From contig CAJQUW010001458.1 of the NCBI GenBank assembly GCA_907163375.1, forward strand, positions 1 through 64,000: DNA of 64,000 nt, given 5' to 3'. The first letter of the stretch is position 1. The number at the start of each line of letters is the position of its first letter. Shown here piece by piece: positions 32,812 through 44,395 of the stretch. The translations under genes were made by a program, and so were the position numbers. This DNA comes from Prostheceraeus crozeri. Taxonomy: Eukaryota; Platyhelminthes; Polycladida; Euryleptidae. The notes beneath the pieces are model-generated. The model had not been told where the DNA came from, did not search any database, and saw nothing but the letters and a program-made list of their open reading frames with translations.

Positions 32812-34292
32812 TGGTATTGTCACCAAATGAGAGATATGCACATGTATGCAGTTTTGAAGATTACAACGGGATTGACTGATCATGATAGCATAATGCAGAA
32901 GAAATATTGGTATTTCACAGATTCTCATGACAGATACGAGAATTGCCACTGGCTTTCCAGGAATTATGTATATTTTTTTATGCAGTGTTTCAGCATGCCA
33001 CAATCGTGCACCAGACTCTCCCCGAAGACTCAATCACTTGGAAAATTATAGATGTAGAGAGGAACACCAGTCTAAGACTTTCACTAGAAGCCATTTATAT
33101 TCAGAATAATCAGAGTTCCTTAATGAATAATTGTGTTGGCGAAGCATTACTTTCCTTTTTATGAGTAGTAACTTCTTTGTTAATTTGTTACTGGATTTCT
33201 AGTTAATGTTGACTTTGACCTTCATCTGTATCGCCGCTTCAATTCCGTCAGTATTGATTTTTATTCAATTTGTTCACCGTGTGTCTCTGTGTTATTTGAC
33301 TGCATTCACCATACATTCGATATTTGTCCTTGTGGAAGAAAGCCGAAATATCGGACCTTGTAAAAAAATATACATAATTCCTGGAAAGCCAGTGGCAATT
33401 CTCGTATCTAATGACTTCAGGAATGGCCAAACTCTCTTTGATGTATTCTCATGACAGCCTTGGAGAGGTGATGTTTGTTAAATTGGAAGCTCGATGACCT
33501 GCTATTGCTTTCATGCTCAACCTCAAGAGAATCTTCTTAAGCGTGATCATTTATAAACAATCTGCCACACGTAGAATAAAATAACATAATCAAAAACAGT
33601 GATTTCAATTAACTTTGAAAGATGTAAATGGGTCCACATCACCATTCACATTCATGAAATGAAGCGTGAATTTAGTGATCGAATCATAAAATCATACCGG
33701 TCAAAATTGAATTAAAAACTTGATAATTTCAGCCAAGAAAGCTCGAATAACATCGCGACTTTTTCATGAAGACTTTCATTATAATATAATTCATGAAATT
33801 CCCTTGATAATCAGCTTCATTTCTGCTTAGTTAGAATGCTTATTATCAAATATTCATTCCTTTTGATATCCAACTTGTTTCATACTACTTCTATAGGAGC
33901 GTCATCTCGGTAGTATATAAATTGGCAAATTTTGACTTTTTTCAAAAGTGCTCAAATAATTTTTTGGACCACGGGAACGTTATCTCCGCAAAAAACTGAA
34001 TCCTTTCATATAAAAATTTTCACTGTATACAGATACTTTTTTGAGTCGACACATATTATCCCTGGTTGCAGCTGTGATATGATCACGCTTAAGAAAATAC
34101 TCTTGAGGTTGAGCATGAGTACTAGGAACCTCAAATTGCTAACTTAGCAAGCACTAAATCTCCAAGGCTGTCATGAGAATCTGTGAAATACCATCATTCC
34201 TTCTGCATTACAATCATGATCACTCAATTCCGTTGTAATTTCTGCAAAATTGCAAAAATTTGCATATCTCACATTTGGTGACAATACTACCT
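32812..34292. mobile_element. Foldback element, ~1.5 kb, inside a larger repeat arm
   Basis: Ends are inverted copies (GGTGGTATTGTCACC... at 32812; ...GGTGACAATACTACC at 34292) with arms of about 120 bases (32812-32935 against 34160-34292). The uninterrupted counterpart at 42843 (inverted) lacks it, which supports insertion. It also contains the second arm of the 32219 inverted repeat and a small inner inverted repeat (32940-32975 against 33362-33405). Confidence 0.55.
33548..34052. repeat. Inverted repeat arm, right
   Basis: Reverse-complement partner of 32219-32716; the best-matching part is 33610-34052. Confidence 0.85.
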
Positions 34293-34871
34293 GTAGTCCG
34301 GTCTGTTAAAACACAATTTCACGCTTACGTTTACCAGACCGGAAATGTCTGTGAATTTTTGCATGATGAAAGATAATACAATTTTAAAAGTTTTGAGTCG
34401 TGGGGTCCAAGAAAAATCCGTTGAGGAGAAGAGTCCTCACGTCTCAAAGTTGGAACTACATCACGATTTTCGGTTGATTTCATTGGCTGAATTTTATTTG
34501 TTTGTATTCAATTAATTTTGTTTGAACTCATTTTTATTGTTCTCACATTGGTGATTACAATAAACAACTTTTAATATTTTCCAAGCTAAAGTCCAAAAAT
34601 TAATATCAAGTCAATTGCTGCCTACATTCTGTTGCATTCTTCACATTCCAAAGCCACTGATGCATCACACTAGTGTAAATTACATTTACAAGGAAATGTA
34701 GAAGCAAGTGACAGCTACATCATTGCTGCATTCACAACAACGTAGAAAAATAACTAGGCTACCTGCTGTCCCAACATAAATAGATGCAACATTTAAGTGT
34801 CTAGGAAGATGCACAAGTATTTCCTCCCGGACCAGGCTATTTGACATACAGCAGTTAAAACCCTTTGAGCC

Positions 34872-34923
34872 CTACGACGTACCTGTACGTCTCCTCACCA
34901 TTCCTACGACGTACCTGTACGTC
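34872..34923 (+). repeat. piggyBac subterminal tandem motif
   Basis: Two copies of CCTACGACGTACCTGTACGT about 30 bases apart just inside the left end. Subterminal repeats in this family are usually transposase-binding sites; that role here is inferred. Confidence 0.6.
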
Positions 34924-35111
34924 AGGTTTTTTATCGTGTCATTTTGATTCAGCAGCTTGTCAGGAACTAACCGCATACTCAGCAACTGAAGTCAGGAATA
35001 TGATAAGGTCATTGTGACAGCCAATCAGAGGTCAGATGCGCCTCCAGCCAATAGATAATGCGCAGTACAACTTAAGATAAATTCACGTGAGTGAAATTAG
35101 TTCTGCGCCAA

Positions 35112-36806
35112 ATGTCTGAGGTGATAAGTCGTCGCACGCGAATTCCGGTTCGTCGTTATGGATTTGACGTAGATTTGGACGTTGACTCTGATCGATCTGA
35201 AGATGAGGATGAACAGGAATATGTTTCTGCTAGTTCTTCGAGTGACAGTGAGTCTGGTGACATCGTCGAAGAGGAAGAAGAACTTGATTCCTCAGAAAGC
35301 AACTGGCATTTCGTGACGTCTGATAGTGACACTTGTCCTGTTCTTCAATTTGAAGGGGAGACTGGCTGGAAGGTAAATTCCCCTAGGAATACTTTGGAAG
35401 ATTATTGTGACATTTTCTTACCCATTGAATTATTCGAAAAGTTAGCCAAATGGACTAATAGCAGAGCAAGAATTTACATCGCCGAAAAAATTCTCACGAC
35501 TGAAGACGAGTTTATTTGGAAAGATACTAATCCTCATGAAATGAGGAAGTTTTTCGCGTTGTCACTACTGATGGGAGTAATCAAGAAACCGTATATAAGA
35601 CATTACTGGGCTACTGAGCCACTTATGTCGACGCCATATTTCTCCATGTGCATGACACGTGATCGGTATTCGCAAATCCTTCGTTTTCTGAGGTTCAGTG
35701 ACCCTTACAACACTCAAAGTGGAAATCAGTCTTCACGCTTGAACGATTTGGATAGAGAAGTTGCCGAACTATGTTCTCAGTATCTTCCGGCTGCTGAATT
35801 GTCTTTGGATGAATCTTTGCTTTTATACAAAGGCCGGCTTCGGTTCAAACAGTTCATTCGCATCAAGCGAGCTCGTTTCGGGATCAAGATTTTTATCCTT
35901 TCTGACATTGATGGATATTTGATGGCGCATGTGATTTACTATGGTGCACAAACTGACTTCACTTGCGATGAGAATGACATCGATCTTCTCAAACCGAGTG
36001 AACGCATTGTCGCTGTGTTATTATCGAGAGCTGGATTGCTTGACAAAGGATATGTTGTTACCTTGGATAATTGGTATTGCAGCGTTCGGTTGGCCGAATA
36101 TCTTACGACGAGAAAGACCGGCTTGCGTGGTACCATCCGAGCAAATAGAGGCGTTCCAGCGGAATTGAAGGGTAAGAGCATGAATCCCATCTCAAGTGCA
36201 TTCATTCGACGTGATAACATGTTGATCGTTCGCTTCTGTGACAAAAGAGATGTCTATCTCATTTCGACAGTTGACAAAGCTGGAACGCTTGAGAAAGAGA
36301 GATTTCTGCCCGGTGGCAATGTATCCAATTATGAAAAGCCAACAGCCATTGATACGTACAATAATACAATGTCCGGTGTTGACAAATGTGATCAAATCAT
36401 TGCGGGCGTGACTTGTGTTCGCCGAACGCATGCCTGGTTCAAAAAACTTGGTTTGCATATGTTGCAGCGACTATTATTGAACGCGCATGTTTTGTACTGC
36501 CGAGAACAAGAAAAAATCAAATTCTTGGACTTTACACGAAGAGCTATTTTGCATTTTACAACTGTTACCTCTGAGCCTCACAGAAAACGATTCAGGTCAG
36601 GTCAAATGAACACCGATGATCGCAAGGAAAATCTTCATTGTCCTTCAAAGTTCCCTCCTACCGAAAAGAAAGAAAAACCCCAGAGAAGATGCAGAAGTTG
36701 TGTAGCTTCCAATCAAAGAAAGGACACCAGATACTTTTGTGACACGTGTACAGACAAGCCACCACTCTGTCTGAACTGTTTTCCAACTTGGCATCAATCT
36801 TTATAA
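35112..36806 (+). CDS. piggyBac transposase
   Basis: 564 residues from the ATG at 35112, no internal stop. It excises and inserts the element precisely at TTAA. An acidic, Ser-rich N-terminus (residues 15-65) is followed by the dimerisation and RNase H-like DDE domain (DDE_Tnp_1_7). The catalytic Asps can be placed at D233 ('LSLDESLLLYKG'), D319 ('VTLDNWYCS') and D424 ('SGVDKCDQ'). The C-terminal Cys/His-rich domain ('CRSCVASNQRKDTRYFCDTC' and 'PPLCLNCF') is the PHD/RING-like zinc domain of the family. Length and motifs fit a functional enzyme. Transcription probably starts in the 230-base leader. Confidence 0.92.
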   Translation: MSEVISRRTRIPVRRYGFDVDLDVDSDRSEDEDEQEYVSASSSSDSESGDIVEEEEELDSSESNWHFVTSDSDTCPVLQFEGETGWKVNSPRNTLEDYCDIFLPIELFEKLAKWTNSRARIYIAEKILTTEDEFIWKDTNPHEMRKFFALSLLMGVIKKPYIRHYWATEPLMSTPYFSMCMTRDRYSQILRFLRFSDPYNTQSGNQSSRLNDLDREVAELCSQYLPAAELSLDESLLLYKGRLRFKQFIRIKRARFGIKIFILSDIDGYLMAHVIYYGAQTDFTCDENDIDLLKPSERIVAVLLSRAGLLDKGYVVTLDNWYCSVRLAEYLTTRKTGLRGTIRANRGVPAELKGKSMNPISSAFIRRDNMLIVRFCDKRDVYLISTVDKAGTLEKERFLPGGNVSNYEKPTAIDTYNNTMSGVDKCDQIIAGVTCVRRTHAWFKKLGLHMLQRLLLNAHVLYCREQEKIKFLDFTRRAILHFTTVTSEPHRKRFRSGQMNTDDRKENLHCPSKFPPTEKKEKPQRRCRSCVASNQRKDTRYFCDTCTDKPPLCLNCFPTWHQSL

Positions 36807-37755
36807 TTATGACATGCCTGAAACCCATATGGGATTGTGTTTTATATACTGTGTTTTACTAAGAGGGAGAATTCTAAAGGACAAATTAAAACTACAAATT
36901 AAGAACAAATTAAGCTTAATTTATTGTGTACTAGTATTTTATACATCGTATATCACTGCACAATTAACTTTAGATAATACTCAAACGTTTAAATGAACTG
37001 TTGTGACTGATATTTTCACGTGAGAACTACAGAACTAATTAAAATGAAAAAAAAATTTCGAAAAATTGGTTCAGGAACTGGAGGGGGGTATGTAAAATCG
37101 GTACCGGGCTCAAAGGGTTAAACTTTTGGCTGTGTCAAGTCATGAGTCGTTGTGAAATTTTTTAGTGTGTAAAATGGGCAGTGGCTGTTATATCGGCTGA
37201 GCTGGTACGATTTTGGTCTCACGACTATTGCACCTACTCAGCAGCTATAATTATCTTCCATGTCTGCCACCACGCTTCAGATTTTTGAACCATTGGAGAC
37301 TCACAATTTCTCAACATGACAGAAATTAATCATCAGATGTATCTTGACTCGTTGCTTTTCTTGCTTCGCCATACTTTGTCTTGATTCATCTTCTAAGCTA
37401 TGTTTTAGAAATTCAGTGATTTCTTGAGCTAAATAAACTTATTTCCCAGCTATAAGACAATTTCGTCTGATATCGGCAATTTTTGAATCATATCACACTT
37501 TTAAGCTAATGTGTAAATAAAGTTTAGTGACTGAGAAATCATCAACTCGAGTAGAGCAGAACATGTTGAAGCTAGACACCACAGCAATCCCAAAAATTAG
37601 TCTACTATGTCGTTTCAACAGGTACATTATCGTGCATAAACTGTTCACATTCTACTATGGAGCGAGTTGGTATTTTATGGCTCAATAACGACTAGATAAG
37701 GTAGCCGCTGATTATCGTTAACTACACGTCCACAGAAATGCAATCATTGAAAGAG

Positions 37756-39274
37756 CGCATGCATTTCAAAGTCATAGATAGATAGATATGTTTCCCAGAT
37801 GAATTGACTTTGTTTGAAGTTATTTGGTGATAAATAACCTCACTGCACCAATTCCACAGGGATATTGATTGATTGGTTCCTGGCTAGTTTAAAATTGTGC
37901 ATGAAGAGAATGCGGCTGCACCAAGACAGTTCCTCATGACAAACTCATTCCTGACTGCCTAGAGGTCAAATTGTTGAGATCATGAATGTGCACTCCAGTT
38001 CTGAAAGTTAGTGTAGCTCAAGAAATGCGACCAACTCAGCTAAAAGCATCAAAAACAACATACAAAATTGCTATAAACGTGTCTCATAGGGTAATGGTAT
38101 GTTCTGATTTAATACATATATTGTGATATTCTTGCCGATCGTCGCCGTGGGACAGGAGTGCCAAAATAGCGCTTAAAGAAGCGTCTGTTGTGACGAAGAT
38201 AGACGAGGTGTGTTTAAATCTGCAACGACGTGGGCTATCGGCACGAAGTTAACTGACGCAGATTACAAAGTCTCATAATCTTTCTAATGCCTATAAAACC
38301 ACAGAAACTGTGCATTGTCTTTCAAATGTCTGTGAGATCGTTATATGGAAATTGAAGCAGAAATGAAACTCTTGCAGAATCCCGCTAAATCCAGAAACGA
38401 TCTTAAGAAACGCGTCGTGTGGCGTACGCATGAAGGCATCCAGCGCAGAGGCGGAAGAGAAAACCCATCCGACACGATCATCCTTCCAATAAGATGCAGA
38501 TTCCTATCTGTGGATGCATGTGCCTGATCATGATCCTATCATCGTCGCCATGATATATTTCTATTATATTTCAATTAAGCAATTGAAACACATCCATGTA
38601 ATAGTAGAAGTATTTTGAAGTCAGAATAACTAAGAAATACCTAGAAAACTTGAGTTTTAGAATTATGGAATTGTTTATGACTTACTCGTAAAAAATCCTC
38701 AAGCATCATTTCGCAACCTGTCTAAGAGTAAATTGATGAATTAAAAGAAACATCATCCTGCAAGATTCAAAAGTGCAATTTGAGGTCAAGACATAACAAA
38801 GAGGGTGGATAAAAACAATTTATTTTGATCAAGAGCAGTTGTAATCATGATGAGGCACTCAAGGTGATGGAGATTGGAATGCTGAATTTGCGAAAGGGGA
38901 AAGAAAACTTATGATTGGCGATTGCCAGATCCCTTTCTACAATCTCGTGGCACTGCAGAGATGCATGGTGACTGTTGAAAGTGGTCTTCATGCAAAATGG
39001 TATCCAAGATGGTCTAAGAATTTTCCAACGGAAAGCCACAAAGCAAAATTTTAACAACAGAAGCAATTTCAGTAGCACACCTAGGTTTTTGTTCAAATTT
39101 TAGCCGAAAGCTCAATAGCTTCTGACAGTTTATTTAGGCCTACATCCACAAAATACCAAAGACCATTGAATTTCCGGTTGAAATTAACAGAAACATAGGA
39201 TTTAGATGCTACTGAAATCGCTTCTGCTATTAAAATTTTACCTTGTGGCTTTCCTTTAGGCAGTTTATAGAACA
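37756..39274. other. Unannotated gap, spacer of the large inverted repeat
   Basis: No supported gene. Near the end, 39030-39095 and 39190-39262 are imperfect inverted copies of each other (AGCCACAA..AAAATTTTAA and GAAGC.ATTTCAGTAGCA blocks). Confidence 0.45.
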
Positions 39275-39282
39275 TTTTGGAG

Positions 39283-40761
39283 CAGGGATGAGGAGTCCTA
39301 TCATTTTGATAGGACTCCGGCTTTTGATAGGACTCCGACTCCCGACTCCGGGTAGCAACCCTGTGGGAACGCATCTTGCTAATATCAACAGATTATCTGG
39401 CGAGGTAGCGATTTTGTGGATAATTTTTTTAAAGGTTCATTTTCGTGTAAAAACTATTTCCGCATGTGAAAATGGTCATCATTTATCCAAAAACATGTGT
39501 AAAATTAAAAAACGACAGGTGGCGAAAAAGTTGCTATAATTAGTTGGTAGATATTTGTTTACTAATGCGAGCTGATTTTTCGCCAACCGGCGAAATCGTG
39601 GATATTGTAGCAACTAATTAGTGGTAAGTAGTAATGTTCGTATATTACCTTCACATGAAAATGTATTGTATTCTCAGTCTGATCTGATAAAAAGGGATCT
39701 TTTTTAATTCACGAAGTCTTAAACTAAAAGAAGTATTTATCTTCCATAAATGTCGCAGTAAATACTATGATATTATTCAAATATTTGTCATTGTTGTAAA
39801 TTACTGAATGTCAAGAGATGTTGCGAAAATTGATATATGCGGATTCTCTATATTCTTATCATTATCAAAGAATGATAGTCTGCACTTATTTCTTAGATAG
39901 ATTAGCCATATGTGGGGGATAGTGAGGAGGTGAGGGAGAGAATAGAGCCTCGACTGTAGAGGCGGATTACTAAAAAAAATAAGAAAGTCAAAAAGTAAAA
40001 GGTGACATTTAGAGCGCGAAATGTCGCCGGCGAACTTCGCCAGCGAATATCCCGCAAATATGACTGAACTTTAGCATGATATTCTGCAGCTGACATTCGC
40101 CAGCTTTTCGCAAGATTCGTTCCCACAGGGAAGTATATATAACCTAGTTTTTTTAAAACATCATAGATATAACTACATCACAGATAATTACAGGGTTGCC
40201 TGAACCATTCTTTAGTGATTATTTCTGCGCCAATTATCAATCATTTTCGATGAAAGTTTATCAAATGTCGCTTTAAGTTGGATGCATGCGACTCTTCGGC
40301 TCCTCCAGTTTTTCTCCAGTCTCTACCTGGCAGGAAAATCCCCCATCCTTCTTCAAAAAATATGAGTACACTTTCGATTTTAATATGCGGTCTGGAGGAG
40401 CCATCACACACGATTAACGTGAGGGTAAGAGGTAGCATTCCAATTCTTCATTTTTGTCTCTGATGTGACCTTTGGTGCGTATGTGTGATCGAGGCTAAGA
40501 AGGCTTGTCTTCTGCACTAAATCACCGAGTGAAAAGAGTAAAAGACAATCCTTTTTTCACTATCACGGTTCATTCCCTCACCTATTAAGCTTTGGATGCA
40601 GCAGTGTCTATGTACTTTTGTTTGACGGAGAAATTTGACATCAAGACAGTGACAGCTGTGCACGAGGATAAATAATTTGTTTGTATCATATTTCGGGTCG
40701 TCTAGTTATAGGCCGGAGTCCTATCATTTGATAGGACTCCGACTCTGACTCCGCATCCCTA
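39283..40761. mobile_element. Non-autonomous hAT element, copy 2 (inverted relative to copy 1)
   Basis: Starts CAGGGATGAGGAGTCC and ends GACTCCGCATCCCTA, flanked by TTTTGGAG (39275-39282) and CTTTGGAG (40762-40769), an 8-bp duplication with one mismatch. 40131-40761 matches the left half of copy 1 (11087-11719) in reverse; 39283-39358 matches its right end. A further element is nested at 39359-40130. Confidence 0.8.
39359..40130. mobile_element. 772-bp element nested in hAT copy 2
   Basis: Inverted ends CCCTGTGGGAACG.ATCTTGC, matching at 20 of 21 positions. Copy 1 of the hAT lacks this segment. No coding capacity and no clear target duplication, so the superfamily is open. Confidence 0.65.
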
Positions 40762-40769
40762 CTTTGGAG

Positions 40770-41721
40770 ACCATTTTGTACGAAGACCATTTCGAAAAAA
40801 TCGAAAAATTTTGCACGAAAAATCAATCCAATAAATGCATGAGTGGACCAGTAAAATGAGCCAAATTTGGCAATTACAGAATTTTACGGCGACATTGCTA
40901 GAGACCCTTTCGACGAACTTTGCATTCTCGCATACATCACCGATCAGAAACATTATAATGTTAATATAAGTTATATAAGTTTTGATAGAAGATAGCTTGA
41001 AGACATTCCATGTCACTATTTGTGACTGCATACTTCTCATTTAATCAGAGAAATACGGAGCAATTCGGCAGCCCCCAATAGACGGAAAAAAGTTCGTGGT
41101 GGACATGGGGTACATATTATCCTGAGAAGGCTCTATTTTAAATTCTTATCCTGCAAAAGCGTCAAGGTCGTGCATGCGGGAGGACCATTCACTTCCATAC
41201 AGAGTCCAAGCAAACTGGTTACAAATGAGCATGACAAACAATGAGTTTTGAACGAGAACGATCATCAGCCATATCTCCAAGATTATTCTCAGGTCTTGAT
41301 GCAACGCATTCGATGAGCGGTCAATGTATCTGAGCAACTGCATCCTTTATGACAATAGCAAAAGTAGTTTGCGCGTTTGACACTATTGTGCGCAATGTAC
41401 GTGATTTTTGCTAAAGCGTCCTACAATGAGAGCTTACTATTTTAAAAAGTGCCCTTCCATTCATTTGATAGGAATGTTGAATTCAGCCACTATGTATGTA
41501 GACCAAGTGGACATGATGACCACATCCATAGCTGGCACTCAATTATCTGCACTGCTATGTTCTAGTACCAACCATTTGCATCAGCCAGACGTTCTTTGCT
41601 ATGTTTATCGTCTTCGAAGTTGGCAAGTGTCAGTGTCTGTCACGAATGGTAATTAGCAATAGCCATAAAAATTTGGAAATGGCTGAGCATGATAAAGTCC
41701 ACGAAACCTCCACTTTTTCAA
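40770..41721. other. Unannotated gap
   Basis: No gene or repeat signature I can support. Confidence 0.45.
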
Positions 41722-42960
41722 AGCTTTCATTCTTGTGGACGTGTAGGCCTATTTAACGATAATCAGCGGCTACCTTATTTAGTCGTTATTGAGACATAAA
41801 ATACCAACTCGCTTTTTGGGATTGCTGTGGTGTCTAGCTTCAACATGTTCTGCTCTACTCGAGCTGATGATTTCTCAGTCACTAAACTTTATTTACACAT
41901 TAGCTTAAAAGTCTGATATGATTCAAAAATTGCCGATATCAGACGAAATTGTCTTATAGCTGGGAAATAAGTTTATTTAGCTCAAGAAATCACTGAATTT
42001 CTAAAACATAGCCTAGAAGATGAATCAAGACAAAGTATGGCGAAGCAAGAAAAGCAACGAGTCAAGATACATCTGATGATTAATTTCTGTCATGTTGAGA
42101 AATTGTGAGTCTCCAATGGTTCAAAAATCTGAAGCGTGGTGGCAGACATGGAAGATAATTATACCTGCTGAGTAGGTGCAATAGTCGTGAGACCAAAATC
42201 GTACCAGCTCAGCCGATATAACAGCCACTGCCCATTTTACACACTAAAAAATTTCACAACGACTCATGACTTGACACAGCCAAAAGTTTAACTGCTGTAT
42301 GTCAAATAGCCTGGTCCGGGTGGAAATACTTGTGCATCTTCCTAGACACTTAAATGTTGCATATATTTATGTTGGGACAGCAGGTAGCCTAGTTATTTTT
42401 CTACGTTGCTGTGAATGCAGCAATGATGTAGCTGTCACTTGCTTCTACATTTCCTTGTAAATGTAATTTACACTAGTGTGATGCATCAGTGGCTTTGGAA
42501 TGTGAAGAATGCAACAGAATGTAGGCAGCAATTGACTTGATATTAATTTTTGGACTTTAGCTTGGAAAATATTAAAAGTTGTTTATTGTAATCACCAATG
42601 TGAGAACAATAAAAATGAGTTCAAACAAAATTAATTGAATACAAACAAATAAAATTCAGCCAATGAAATCAACCGAAAATCGTGATGTAGTTCCAACTTT
42701 GAGACGTGAGGACTCTTCTCCTCAACGGATTTTTCTTGGACCCCACGACTCAAAACTTTTAAAATTGTATTATCTTTCATCATGCAAAAATTCACAGACA
42801 TTTCCGGTCTGGTAAACGTATGAACTTAACAGACCGGACTACTGCATCCCCCTCGAGTTCATTTAATAAAATCGAAGGTGTCTACACATTGGGGATTTAG
42901 TAAATGCGGAGTTGCCACTCTACCTGATATACCTACTCTATGGTGAACGTAGAGCATTTT
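41722..42960. repeat. Right arm of the large inverted repeat
   Basis: Reverse complement of the arm at 32690-32811, 34297-34858 and 37118-37755, here without the foldback and piggyBac insertions. It contains the empty piggyBac target TTAA at 42288-42291. Confidence 0.85.
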
Positions 42961-43061
42961 TGTAACGAATATTAATGGATGCATCACATGTAGACTAGTT
43001 ATTCGGGTGGGATGGTGTGAAGAAGAAAAAGTTGTAAAGCTGGAAAGATCTGAAGGACTAA

Positions 43062-43455
43062 GGCCTGCTTTACACTGGCAGTTCATGTACTGTGCAGCAG
43101 ATGACGAAAATGACCTCGTTGTGACGTTTATCCTATTTTCTTCTGACACAGAACATGACATCAGTGCTGCAGTGGCAGTTCAGGTGCAGTTCAGCGATTA
43201 GTCCGAAGTCTATTTCTTTGCAGCCAGCTGCAATGATAGGGTCATCTGATTGGTTAATTCTCTCTATTATTTGTTCCATGACTCACTTTGGTTGGACAGT
43301 GCAGTAACTGACTTGCTGTCTTGCTGTTCGCAATGTAAATTAGGTGCTGCATATGCAGTTCTGTTCCATAGCTATGCCATGCTGCATTTCAATTATGTGA
43401 CGGGCATGTCAATTGTTTGCTGCAACTGCAGCGACTGTCAGTGTAAAGTAGGCTT
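43062..43455. mobile_element. MITE with ~24-bp TIRs
   Basis: Ends GGCCTGCTTTACACTGGCAG and, inverted, CTGTCAGTGTAAAGTAGGC; 394 bp, non-coding. The target duplication is unclear. Confidence 0.6.
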
Positions 43456-43537
43456 GAAGAATACAAATAGGGTCACAGACCGAAAGCTGATGATTGCAGC
43501 GAAGAAATATCGGTTTTAGAGTGTTTCGTATCTAGCA

Positions 43538-43746
43538 ATGCACTGGAAATCTGCTGCTGGCATCAACTGGTGCGTTAGAACTGCATATCGACGAACTGAA
43601 TTTGACAGAAGCGGGATTTGTGCGCATATAGCAGGACATCCTCACAATCACAGCAGCAGGATACAGCAGGGCACCTCTCAACAACCTTTTGAATTTCAAT
43701 GTATTTATACGATCGCTTTCCCACATGAATGAACATGTTACAGGTC
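43538..43746 (+). pseudogene. Decayed Tc1 transposase, 5' part (left of Polinton 2)
   Basis: Reads 'VRTAYRRTEFDRSGICAH', the same segment as 'VRTAYRRLREAGIQSRRP' of the Tc1 transposase at 11951. The catalytic part lies on the far side of Polinton 2 (61165-61570) on the same strand, so one old Tc1 copy was split by the Polinton. Confidence 0.7.
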
Positions 43747-43752
43747 TCGAAC
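43747..43752. repeat. Polinton 2 target site duplication, left
   Basis: TCGAAC, repeated exactly at 61159-61164. Confidence 0.9.
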
Positions 43753-44395
43753 AGTAGTAAGGAATGCTCCCAACTGCGCACAGCACCCCCCCTCTGGAGC
43801 GCGAGTTGGGTTGTTGTGGTTCTGAGTCGTCCGGCCGGGTGTGTCTTGGGCGGCGGTCTTTGTTTTTGGTGTGTAGGATTGGTTGTAGGGTTATTTTGTG
43901 TTTAGATTTGATCTGATGAAATTCTGCGTCAACATGTTGTGTTTCTTGGGTGTAGGTGTGGTTTAGGTGTGTTTTTGCGTGTTTTTGAGTGAGAAACTGA
44001 CTGTAGCGGCTAAACGAAGCCTCGTATGTGAAAATGGACGGCAGATTTGGACTTTTTGGCCAATTTTGGGTCTAGCAGAGTTGTTTTCAGCGTCATAGGG
44101 CTAAAACTGAAGAACTTCGACCCCCCCCTCGGCAGCGATCTTCCAACTTTGGTTCTAGAAATGGTAGAGAGTCGCGCGATAACTCGTTTGAAAGCCAAGA
44201 GTGCCACAAATTCATTGGAAAGCACAGTTTGACCCTGGCTTCCTTTGCTGAGACTTGAGAGTGACATTGAGACTTTTGGTCATGTTGGAGAGCCGTCAGA
44301 GGTTGAGTTTTGTGTTTTGGGCTCCACCGGTCGAACGAAGCATCGGACGAGAAAACTAAGACCAGATTTGGATTCAGCGTCAAATTTTGGATAAC
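43753..44395. repeat. Polinton 2 left terminal inverted repeat
   Basis: About 640 bases matching the reverse complement of the outer and inner parts of 59830-61158, including the G/C run at 44121-44128 and the 'CTAAACGAAGCCTCGTA' module. It carries one copy of the ~310-base inner unit, against about three in the right repeat. Confidence 0.9.

Larger units (their letters stand above)
34859..37117 (+). mobile_element. piggyBac element, apparently intact
   Basis: 2259 bp flanked by TTAA on both sides (34855-34858 and 37118-37121), terminal inverted repeats CCCTTTGAGCCC / GGGCTCAAAGGG, and a single long transposase gene. The matching inverted arm still carries the empty TTAA site (42288-42291). 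All structural features needed for movement look present. Confidence 0.9.
34297..37755. repeat. Left arm of a ~1.1-kb inverted repeat, interrupted by piggyBac
   Basis: 34297-34858 plus 37118-37755 match the reverse complement of 41722-42842. The piggyBac element at 34859-37117 splits this arm at a TTAA. Sequence before 34297 (32690-32811) continues the match to 42843-42960, beyond the foldback insertion. Confidence 0.85.

Noticed and set aside
32154-34147. Matching short frames in both arms of the inner inverted repeat
   Set aside because: Same frame only because the DNA is inverted-repeated; no family resemblance.
39093-39374. Protein-like minus-strand frame
   Set aside because: Overlaps an imperfect inverted repeat and the hAT end; no domain and no conservation evidence visible.
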